Shown here one piece after another: positions 11,400-21,410 of a stretch of 64,000 bases of DNA. A program made the position numbers and the translations under genes. Every line of letters begins with the position of its first letter. Within the stretch, counting starts at the first letter, position 1. Source of the stretch: Acanthococcus lagerstroemiae (lineage: Eukaryota > Arthropoda > Insecta > Hemiptera > Eriococcidae); the NCBI GenBank assembly GCA_031841125.1, contig CM063109.1, positions 23,655,321 through 23,719,320 of the forward strand. The letters run 5' to 3'. The notes beneath the pieces were generated by a model that had not been told where the DNA came from, made no database searches, and saw only the letters and a program-made list of their open reading frames with translations.

Positions 11400-12840
11400 G
11401 CGCCCTAGCACCTAGCCCTGTTTGCTCCAACTAATAAAGTTCCGAATTGTATTTTTTATTCCAGTTTTATTTAGGTTATTCATATTTTGAGTCAGGCGTG
11501 TGTTTCATTCATTTTAGCTGAAAAAAATCTGCATTTTGATACCCATGTTGCCTTGTTCAAAAAAGGAATACTTTTGCATATTAAAAAAAATTTTTTTTTG
11601 CATGTTTTTGAAATTCTTAGCCCATATTTTAAGCGCATATTTCGCCATTTTTACTGAGGTGCCGTAGTACAATAGGTACATGATGGACTAACCACAGGGC
11701 AACAAGCAGCAACTTCCTTATCATGTATAATGGTGAACTAAAGGGAATCATGTCTTTTAAGCATCAAATTTTACGTTTATTTGTAATGAAAATGATTTAA
11801 GTACATCTGTGCTTTAGAAATGACGGGTTAAATCTGATGAATGCTTGAATGGTCTTTAATGGACGTTTCCGTTTTATCGATTTCCTGAAATAAAACTTCC
11901 TATGAAATACTGCACAACAGTGTCACAAGTTATCTATACCCTATTTTCCCGGCTATTACACGCATAATTTTCCACTTTTAATAAATGGGAAATCCCTAAT
12001 GCGTATATTATCTGCGAGAGTGTGTTATACCTACACGCGTTTGTAAGCACAATAAGTCATTTAGGCGTGATACTTTTTCTGAATTAGTTGTGTTTCAACT
12101 TAGTTATCATTCAGTACGACTTTATCTAAGTCAGGCAAAATAAAGAATTGTTAAATTCTCAGCTGACTAAACTCAAAATTTCCGAGCATCAATCAAAATT
12201 TGTTTGTATTGGCAAAACAAAAACCTCTTGACTTGTTGGATTTTTCCAAATTTTCATCCATTTATTAACATTTTTCAAATCCGGCGGAGGCTCGGGAGCA
12301 GGCTGGCTCCCGTGTCCCCTTATTTTAGTCCCTGGCCCCACTGTCAGTAGTCGCTAAGTGGGTGTAAGAGGAGGCAAAATTCTGAGGCCTCCCTACAATA
12401 ATATACATAAGTTAATTGACGGTTGTGGAACACGATTAAATGAAACAATAATTACTCAACAACTGTCTGCCAGTCTTCATCTTCACTGGAAAGAGATTCA
12501 TGACTACTTGCCATAATTCCAAAATCATTATATATCTTCACCCACTGTTACAGCTGCAGCATCTCAGATAGTGAAAATGCAGCGATACGGAAACTCTTTG
12601 TCACAATCGGATTTCTGATGCAAATTTATATAATTAGATATTGCGTTATAGGATGTGACACAGAGGATATACCAAAGAACTAATAATATTGGCGGCTACT
12701 TATATTAGCTTAATCGACACGAAGTAAATGCATTCCAATTCAGTGTACAGTTGGATATTATGATACACAGGTCCTCTTACTTCATGGATAGATGAAATGG
12801 TAAATGAAGACTTCATCGCTGATAACGTCATCTGTATATC
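11400..12840. other. intergenic, old repeat fragments only
   Basis: No supported exon. About 12150-12260 resembles the internal part of the 37.3-38.0 kb element (CTCTTGACTTGTTGGATTTT). ATATGCA-type motifs occur to about 11640. Confidence 0.4.
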
Positions 12841-12849
12841 CCTCGCGCT

Positions 12850-13600
12850 ACAGTTGATATTTTATCCCTGTTCCTTTGATCAAATGAAAACCACATTCAA
12901 CATCGTTGATATACCTAGGTAATACCCTGGCATACCCTGTTCGAGTGTGAGGTCTAGGAGCAGGAGAAGGCGCGGGACGGCAACAGCGATCGATCCCGAC
13001 GGCGGAAACACAAGCGACAGCGACGGCGTGATCTGTCGTCTCGCGCTGGACACCCTCGTTCCGGAAATGTTGAAAAGCGGAAGCGGATGGAACCGAGTGT
13101 CGGCATTTATCTCGACCATCATGATGCAGATAGAGTTGTTGAGGCAGAGGGCCGACGGACAAAGCTGGGCCCACTCCATCGAACACAACAACTCTGTACC
13201 ATCCTAAGCTGCTGCAGCTGCTGCGGATCCTCCGGCAGGGCTCACCCGCCGTCACCACTTCTGTGTCGCCACACGTATCGAAACGATGAGAAGAGGGGTG
13301 AGTGAAGAGGAAGTACGTCCGGCTGTGGCGCACTCGAATTCCAGGATAGTGTTGGGTGAACGTTCACCTCGGTCAGTAGGGGGCTCCATGGTGGCTCTGG
13401 CAGGACAGCGCGCACCGGCAGTGGAACGACGAAATGGGGGGCTCGGGCCGGCCTCAAAGCGTAACTCTGGCCACTGATGCCACTGATGCGATACTCGAAA
13501 GGGTAGTTTCCGGGGCCGGGGGTGTGGTGTCTGAGGAGCCACTTTGGCATACGTACATCGCCATACGCTCCACCAAATCATACCTAGGTACGAGTAATAA
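12850..13600. other. GC-rich island with overlapping open frames, identity unknown
   Basis: Composition changes sharply from AT-rich to GC-rich. On the plus strand a frame runs from the left through RSRSRRRRGTATAIDPDGG, then LALDTLVPEML, to a stop near 13207. On the minus strand 13550-13242 is open and starts with the MPKWLLRH...PGPGNYPF segment shared with 8.4 kb; ctgatgccactgatgc near 13475 is a small tandem duplication. Several frames are open at once, which GC-rich DNA allows by chance, so I assign no gene. It may be a degraded mobile element or a fossil exon cluster. Confidence 0.35.
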
Positions 13601-14038
13601 TCCGATGTGTGTGGAAAAGAAAAATAAGACTTGTTTCATCTGATCTCCGGCCGCGATAGAGCGAAAAAACGCTGTTCTGAGGACTGATGAAATCCACTCT
13701 CCCAAGGAGTAGCATTTTTGCTTATTACGGCCGTTACTCATTTGTTTTCTGACTTACTAAAAACAAAACGGTGACACTGACACAAAAACTGAATAAGGCG
13801 CTTCACACTTTACAAAAACCACAGAAAATATAGGAAATACCGATATAAATCGGCCACAATTTATAATTTATTACTTCCTTTTAAATTTTGATATCAACTT
13901 CCAAGGTTTTCTTTTTGTGGTGATAATGATCTTTCGAACTATTTCAATACAATACCAAGAGAAGCGCTAGTGTTTCACCCAACGAGGACTCGACCCGACC
14001 CATATTGAAGCACTTTGGTAGCGTTTTGCTGCCACTTC

Positions 14039-14168
14039 AGGCGCGGATCCAGACGATCATTTTTTGGGTGGGGGGAGCTGTAGGGGGAGGAACTAGCAGA
14101 AGGAAAAGTGTACGAAGCGAGCGGAAATCTTTTTGCTGTCTCCCTCCTCCACCCGTGGATCCACGCCA
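14039..14168. repeat. GGATCC-bounded inverted repeat
   Basis: GGCGCGGATCCAG with G-rich sequence on the left and CCACCCGTGGATCCACGCC on the right form inverted ends. The same GGCGCGGATCCAGA start appears at 25567 and GGCGGATCCAGA at 38134, so it marks a dispersed family. Confidence 0.4.
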
Positions 14169-14660
14169 GCATTGCCTGCCATTTTACTACCACACTCACA
14201 CAGGCAGAGAGAATCATACAGTGAAATATATTGGATGTGTTCTTGTAATAGTTGGTAGGTTTACTACCATTAATTATTGATCGATAATTGTGGTTTTACT
14301 TGCTATCGTACTAATACTACTAGCCATTAATATTGTGGCAAAAAAAAGAGCGAAACGAAAAATGAAGAAATAATGAAAAGTGGATGATCACCTATCAAGA
14401 TACGCACATTTGTCCCGCTGGTCGCTTCCATTTACCAGCGGGTATACGTCTATACGTGCTTAAATCGAAACATGGGCGTAAACGCTAAAAATGCAGGCAT
14501 CCGAAAGGGGGGCCTGAGAGAAGCCACGACTAGCTCAACGAGACTCACCCAGGGGGAGGGAGGTGCCAGGGGTTTGGAAGGCGGTTATTCAGATCACATG
14601 TTAAATATTAAACCGTTCCGGGGCCTGAAACGAGAAAAACTCCAAAGGCAAACTAAGACA

Positions 14661-14692
14661 TCTCTCTCTCTCTCTCTCTCTCTCTCTTCCCT
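14661..14692. repeat. (TC)n microsatellite
   Basis: Uninterrupted CT dinucleotide run followed by more pyrimidine-rich DNA to about 14705. Confidence 0.9.
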
Positions 14693-15689
14693 TTCTCTCT
14701 CTGCCTATGGTCCCCTACGTTTCCTCTTACGAATAGTTACTTACGCCATCAGGCGTCAATCACGCGGTGCAAATGGTGCAATACACTAAAAAAACACATC
14801 AAATAAAATAGCACGAGACATTTTATTCAAAACACGATGTGGTGGCGGTCGCGGAATCGCAGGGGGTCAAACGGAAAAAATAGAAGAAGAAGAAGAAAAC
14901 GTTCAAGCGAAAACAAGAAAACTATAGACCCAAAAAATAAAAAGAAAAAAAGTCAGTGAAAAACGCCAGAAAAAGCAAAAGAAAAAAAAGAAGAAAAAAA
15001 AAGAAAAACTTTATGTCGGGGGTAAGCCAAAAGTACAGAGAAAAAGTTCGTATAAGAACACCCAAAAACGCAGTCACATGACCGCTTGCCCATCGGATGC
15101 ATTAGCAGCCGATGTTGGCAGTGCGGAAAGGGTAGAGGGAGGAAACTGCAAGAGTTTTCATGCAGGAAAAGATCATCGTTGTCTGTGGAGCACAGAAGAT
15201 CATCGAAAGTACGGAGAGGGAAGGTGGAAAAGCGGTTCACGTTAGAGGGAAGAGGAGAGGACGTACTAATACCTGCAGAGCTTTCTCAAGTTAAATTTTG
15301 ATACGTGTTCGCGTGCTACCACGCCACGAGATATTAAGGCTATTTCTGTGTAGAGATATTTTGCATGGGCACCACTGGGGGGGGGGGGTAGAAATGTTCA
15401 AAATTATCCCCCAAATTCAAATGTAAATATCAATTATATTTATACCTACCCGTAGATATGAAGAATTTGTAAACGAATTAGTACTATGTGATATAGCAAT
15501 TAGTAATACACCATACCATATACACTTAACTCGCAATACACATACGACGTACTACATCTGTAGAACCCCCCTCCCCAAAGAAAATCCACCTATGCCGATA
15601 AATGTAGCTCAACACTACTAAAAAAAAATTACCCCCTCCAAAAAAAAGTTTCCAGCGACGCCTCTGGTATTTTGTAGTATTTTTGCTGC

Positions 15690-15835
15690 CACTTATGGTA
15701 GATACGCTACCTGATAGTATTACTTCCTTCTTCCTACCGGTAGAGCTACTACCAATTTTTCCTTCCATTTATGGTAGATATACACTACTATGGCAGCACT
15801 GCTTCCTTCTCGCTACCGGTAGAGCTACCATATTT
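15690..15835. repeat. two-unit tandem repeat, about 77 bp period
   Basis: ATGGTAGATA occurs at 15695 and 15771, and CTACCGGTAGAGCTAC at 15734 and 15813, with CTTCCTTC between in both units. Two diverged head-to-tail units; the CTACCGGTAG core is itself palindromic. Confidence 0.65.
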
Positions 15836-16092
15836 TCTCAGCTGGGTAAAAGTGGATGTCTTCGGCTTGGGCAAAAGTATATCGGCCCAAATGGCTCAAA
15901 ATTCCGGCAATTGGCGCTTGAATGCATTTCAAAAGGGAAGGAGAGCTGGCGCCAACCTAGCGGCGCAAACTTGACGCTAGCCCCACGATTTCCAGGCGGG
16001 TTCGTATTTGTATGTCTTTTGAAAATTTCAATATCCTCACAAACCTGTTTTATAGTAAGAAAAACGATTTTGCTTCAAGATTTCTCAATTTT

Positions 16093-16098
16093 TTTATT
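16093..16098 (-). terminator. possible poly(A) signal of aminoacylase copy C
   Basis: AATAAA on the minus strand about 385 nt past the copy C stop codon, beyond the 167 bp repeat at 16259-16427. Chance occurrence is likely enough to keep confidence low. Confidence 0.25.
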
Positions 16099-16258
16099 AG
16101 CCAGGAAACATATACAACAAAATGGTAAAATTTATAGCTAATGCTTATAAATAGAAAGATTACCAGTACACGATACTGAGCTTGGCAAAGTTCATGCCGC
16201 TTTTCTCTTTTTACACTTATCGCGGGTGTTACTACTTTACTTATTCGAGAAAATGAAA

Positions 16259-16427
16259 TTGGGACTTAAACCCAAGTTGCATGTGTTGGCAGCACTGTCA
16301 GTATGTTCATTGTATTCTTATCACTTTGGGATGAATTTTCGGGAATAGATCACCCCAAACTGATAACAATACACGCAAAACGTTTGCCTATGGTAACGCT
16401 ATACCTAGGTGAGGTTTCAACCCCAAT
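16259..16427. mobile_element. 167 bp repeat with inverted ends, copy 1
   Basis: Starts TTGGGACTTAAACCCAAG and ends GAGGTTTCAACCCCAA, short inverted termini. Nearly identical to 57312-57478. The centre folds: ATTCTTATCACTTTGGG against CCCCAAACTGATAACAAT. A third relic of its right half (GCTACCTAGGTGAGGTT) is at about 2400. Confidence 0.7.
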
Positions 16428-16481
16428 TAAAAAATAAGAATATAAAAGAAAAAGTGAGTAAATTGATTTTGACAAAAATAT

Positions 16482-19400
16482 TCATATCGAAGCCAGATTC
16501 TTGATTATCTCATAGTAGATGTCAATGCCTCTCAGAAATACATTTTCATTTAGAAATTCATCTGCAGCATGCAACAAAACTGGAGTATGATTCATAGGTG
16601 CAAATCCGAGAGCAGGCAAGCCAATCTGAAATTCACAAGAATGATCTAGTTCACGATGATTTATATTAAATTATGAAACATCTAGTGTCGATCGAGCCAA
16701 ATTTTGGCTCTCGGCGAGTAAGCCATCACGTTAACTGGGGCCCACACACGAACAATTTTTGACATGCAAAAACATGAATTTCTCTGATCGCTGTTATTCA
16801 ATAAACCCGGACTGATCGAAAAAGTCGCCAACCAGCCGACATGGTCAATCCGACACTACAAACATTCAACTATACGTTCACTGAATAAAATAATACTTTA
16901 CTTTTCTCATAAATCTACTGTCAGTAACTCCTGGTGCGATACTTGGTGTTAGCTCTATTTTCCTAAAAATGGGTAAAGGTTTTAGAAACGTTTGTATAAG
17001 AATACTGCTTAAGAATGGGTGAGAATTCACATAAAGTAATAAAATATTACAATTTATCGCATGCAGCTGTAAACGCGATCCACCACGGATTATTGTCGTC
17101 CAGTTTTGTCAACCCACACTGACTCGTTTTCAAGATAAATTCGTGGTGTATTCCTTCTCCGGCTTCTGCACACCACTTGAGAAACATATCTTCGAGCTCA
17201 GTGTGATTTGTGTCGGTTCCCACTCTTATGTCAAGTCCTACTGTAAGTTCTGCTGGAACAACGTGTCCACTTACACCTCCCTAAATAAAATGTAAAACAA
17301 AGTTACACACCGGATCGGATTTTCTTAGAAAACTGCCACGGTCAGATGCGGCTTGAGTGTGCTCATTGGCTCACTATACTCCGCTACACTCATATGACTG
17401 CGCCACTTATTAAAATGATGTCAGATCTGAATCTTTGATATATTAGTTTAATAGTCTCAGTCATGTTATTAGCAGACGTCAGAAATTTACCAATTTTCGA
17501 TTAAGAAAGTACAATTTCTACCAGGATATTTATGTAAGTATTAGGGGTGTCAAGTCAATGATCACTGCTTTAAGCTTAGCTGACATGGCTTACAAGCTCA
17601 GGGTTGCCACTTTTTTTCAGGATTGGTTTTCCCTGACTTTTCCCGGTTTTCCAGGCCAACTTTTCCAATTTTCCCTGACTTTTTTACAGGATTCCGAGAA
17701 AGCCCAGAGGGAGGAGAGTCACAGAAATTTTTTACAATACAGATTTTTAAAAAATCGCTATCGAGAAGAAGAAAGTACAGATGTAATTTATGTAATATTT
17801 TTCAATATTAGAAATACTCAAAGAAAGTTGAGTCCATTCCAACAGATAAAAAAAGTTTACTCTGATAAAATACGAACTCATTTGTTATTTTCAGAAAATT
17901 TCCCTGACTTAAATGAAAATTCCCTGACTTTTCCCTGACTTTTCCCTGACTGACCAAATTCCCTGACTTTTCCCGGTTTTCCAGAAAGTGGCAACCCTGA
18001 AGCTGCTGGTTGACTTCGTTTATGGCTTGAAGCTGCAATTTTGTGGCTTCGAATATGACTCAGTGCTGTTTGGCTTATGGCCTACTCTTTGCACAAGAGC
18101 TGACCTCAGTCACAAGTTATCCTACACCATTTTGATAACTGATAGCTGATAGGACACCAAAACATAATTCTTTATACATGAATGATAGCAATATTTTTAA
18201 AATCAATTTATCAACAAATTATTTTTCTTTGACTTTTTGCATTAGCTGAATTCGTCGGTCTAGTGCGAAGAGGTTCCTCGTGCTTTTTGAGGGATTTTAC
18301 AAAATTGGTATTATTGGAAAGGAAATTTTGCGCTTTGTCGATTGCAATGCTTCGTCGATTGGTGTAAAAAGGTTCCTCGTAGGAAAAGAAGTGCAATTGA
18401 TAGAGCGCAAAATTTCCTTTCCAGTAATACCAATTTTGTAAAAGCCCTCAAAAAGCACGAGGAACCTTTTTGCACTAGACCAACGAATTGATCAGTTTAA
18501 GCCACAAAACCTAGCGCATGGCTGACTTATGGACTGAAAGCTGACTTTTGGCTTAGGGCCAGTTTAAGACTTGCTGAAGAATAAACCGAAGGTTAAAATG
18601 CGAATCCTAATACCGGATTGGCGCTTTGCGGATTCACATTTTAGCCACAAGTTAATTTTCAACCAACTTTTATAATACGACTCCTAAACAACGATTAAAA
18701 CTGTAATTTAGGCTTGAACTTAAGCCGCCGCTAAGTGGCGTTAGCTTAACATCCCTGATGGTTTCATATGAACATTCCTTTGAAACACAGTTGATACAAA
18801 AATCGACTCTTATCGACATTTCAAAATAATTTTTCGAAAAATTGTGGTTGAATTTGAAATAGAATTCAGCAGAAAAATTTAGTTAGGTACCATATGTCGA
18901 CATCGATTTCCGGATAGAATTCTATAGCAAACTTCGATTTCAAAGTCGAACTCGACATAACTAGAATTTTGTATCAAATTCTATATCAAATTCGAACCCA
19001 ATGTCATGTCCAAAGAATGACGAACCTTGCGTATCGACATTTATTTTGAAAGTTGCAACCCCGCATTTCTATGACTTGGCTATGTATATAATATTACCTA
19101 TTCAAAGTAAATTTTTTAGAATTACCGAAACCATGGTCACGTTCACGGAAGTGATTCTTCCGTGTTCTGAAAAAGGAAGATCTCGCAATTTCAGTTTTTG
19201 TTGTCTTCTGTATTCTAGGAATTTGCCAAGCACGTAGACTATTTTGTCTGCCGCTGTATCTTCAAACATAACTGACCCATGTCCAGATTGGCCAGTGCAA
19301 ACAATCTTCATTTCTAATATCGTTAATACAAAATCATTGTTAAGTTTATAATTTGAACATTTCTGTTTTGGTCCATACTTCTGAAGTTGAAACTCCAAAA

Positions 19401-20897
19401 CTGGTTAAAATACAATCAACCGTCGTAAAATATAAGTAACTTTCTTTTGGGGAATTAAAAATTATATGCTCCGCGGAAATAGTATGTAGGGGTTCTTTCA
19501 AATCTTTTCCTGTTACCTGCTGTTCATTCGATTACCTACCTCTATGAAAACCCTTAGAAATGTTTAAAAGGATTTCTTCCATTTTTAAACATCTGGATTA
19601 TAAATTTAGTACCTTGAACAGATAAGTAACTTTAGTAAAGAAATCACAAAAACTAACGCCATATTGCTCGTTCTGCGTAAAATACAATAAAATCAGCATT
19701 TGCATTTGCGCAACCTTCATCTAAGACGAAGCCCACATTCAGTTTCTTGAAATCTTGAGTATGTACGAATTTTGCCATTCCTTTCTCGCCACCAATTTCC
19801 TCGTCTGCAGAACAATTATACCAATAGGAGACAGAGAGTTCATTAAGGAAATGAAACGACTGTAAGTCCGAGAGGTGCTTATTAAGCTTAAAAAAAATTG
19901 CAATGGCAGTAATAAGCCATTTACGTTGTTTCATTCGGCCACTGTACCTCTCTTCAATCGAAATTAAAAAGACTTCTGTCTAACCGGGAACAAAGCAAAT
20001 GTGAACGGTCCTCTTTAAGCTCAAGTTTTCGATGAGATACCTTCGAATTGTTTCAATGTACTGAATACCAATACATTTAGTGTCTTGTGCCCCTCTTGCA
20101 TATATATTTCCCTCTAAATCTTTTTCTGCTCCAAATGGCGGATGGGTCCATTTTCCCTGAGTGCAGAAAATCAAGGTAAAAAATCAAAGAAAAGAAAAAA
20201 AAAGTATATGTAGGTATTATTCAAAAAAGAAAGCTAAAACTCCCTCATCTTCTGTACCTAAAGAGTAGAATATTTCACTCACAGCAGAGACGGGAACTAC
20301 ATCCATGTGCGAATTCAGCAATACTGACGAAGCATTCGGTTCTGTCCCCTTCAATGTGATCAGCACAACGGGTTTTCCGACATCAACATAAATAACCTCG
20401 ACAGGCAGCTTTAGTTCTTCTCCTAAGCTTGTGAGAAATTTCACACATTCATCTGAAGACACAAGATTTGAAATACCAGCTATACCAGTAGATCGATCGC
20501 TCATTTCATTCGGGGGGGGGGAGGGGGAGGTATGAAGGATGGAGCAAAAACCTTTACCTACCTACATCTTTAAGAATTTACGATTCTTGGATTTGAAAAA
20601 AAAAAAAACTTTATTTTTTATGAAAAACGTCAAAAGTTTTCTGTGAGTCTAGTTTCTTTTAGAGCGGAGAAGATTTGTCCTATACTCACTGCAGCGGAAA
20701 AGAGAATAATCCGCCCCAAAACCACCAGCGCCACCATTGAACTGTGCATGAAGCATTTTAAGTTCATAATAGATTTCCAAGATTGTTATTCAATTTTAAT
20801 ACTCACCATAGTTGACATCAGGGTGTACCGACGGGATTTGCAAATATTTTCGAAAATTGGTAACCGCCACTGACTCTGGATTTTCAGATTGTTGCAT
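16482..20897 (-). CDS. aminoacylase-1, copy C (8 exons, 400 aa, altered active-site loop)
   Basis: M20-family N-acyl-amino-acid hydrolase paralogue. Coding exons: 20897-20807, 20452-20283, 20156-19985, 19804-19658, 19313-19126, 17280-17051, 16962-16902, 16625-16482; 1203 nt, uninterrupted, all GT-AG. Exons 6 and 7 have no in-frame start-to-stop ORF and appear only after splicing; they read [12 protein letters not shown]...CDK and [16 protein letters not shown]. Starts MQQSENPE, then [11 protein letters not shown]. The zinc ligands are kept: [14 protein letters not shown] (Met to Thr beside the bridging Asp), DEEIGG, DEG, LLH. The loop after the last metal His is changed: LLHDHDE in copies A and B is LLHAADE here, losing a charged and an aromatic side chain near the metal centre. 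Intron 5 (1845 bp) holds two inverted-repeat transposons. The gene begins 0.5 kb downstream of copy B. Closest relative within the window by eye is copy D. It may have shifted or weakened activity, but nothing marks it as a pseudogene. Confidence 0.93.
17599..17999. mobile_element. CAGGG-ended transposon, 401 bp, 5 bp TSD
   Basis: In copy C intron 5. Ends CAGGGTTGCCACTTT and AAAGTGGCAACCCTG, perfect over 15 bp, flanked by aagct on both sides (17594-17598, 18000-18004). Sub-terminal TTCCCTGACTTTTCCC is repeated several times near both ends. No transposase. Terminal sequence and 5 bp duplication match the element at 36277-36844. Confidence 0.8.
18249..18489. mobile_element. foldback element, about 85 bp arms
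   Basis: In copy C intron 5. Arms 18249-18334 and 18403-18489 begin AATTCGTCGGTCTAGTGC and share GAGGTTCCTCGTGCTTTTTG; they would make a long hairpin in the pre-mRNA. A third short copy of GGTTCCTCGT lies in the centre. Confidence 0.75.
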
Positions 20898-21410
20898 TCT
20901 GATGACGTACAAGGTTGTACCGTTTTTACCCCGCAGCCAACAACTTTTCTATTTAGCAGTTTTGGAAACTGTAATCTCAAAAACCAATGCCCCGCAATCA
21001 ACAACTTTATACTATTTAGCAGTTTTGGAATAATCTCAACAACCAACTAACATATATTCGCAAAATAAATCATATAAATTTTCAATGCGCGTCACTCAGA
21101 TGCGTACCTATCATTAAAGTACCTACAGTTTTTAATACATTGAAAATCCACTAAAGAAATGCATTACGTAATAATCTTTCTTTAGATGAAGATTCCTAAT
21201 TACTATGAAATCTGTGTTCAGCATGAGTTGGTGATTGATAAGATATAATACAGGCGGAGCCGTTTGCCTTTCCACAATGTTAATTTACATGTCTATGTAC
21301 CTTAAAGTAGATAATATATATGTATACGATGCTTGCGTACGCGTTTTCCTTAGAACTATAAGCTCGTGTAGGATCGACCAAATTTTGTGCGTATAATATA
21401 CCATATGACA

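Larger units (their letters stand above)
14870..16250. other. intergenic, no gene seen
   Basis: Purine-rich DNA to 15010 and a poly-G tract near 15379. The plus-strand open stretch 15683-16141 lies over the tandem repeat at 15690-15835 and resembles no protein I know. Confidence 0.4.

Noticed and set aside
13030..13200. Plus-strand peptide around GSGWNRVSAFIS resembled a Bcl-2 BH1 helix
   Set aside because: Only a few residues agree, no BH2 or membrane tail follows, and the region has several chance open frames.
15683..16141. 152-codon plus-strand open frame
   Set aside because: It runs across a two-unit tandem repeat and non-conserved DNA with no domain or splice context.
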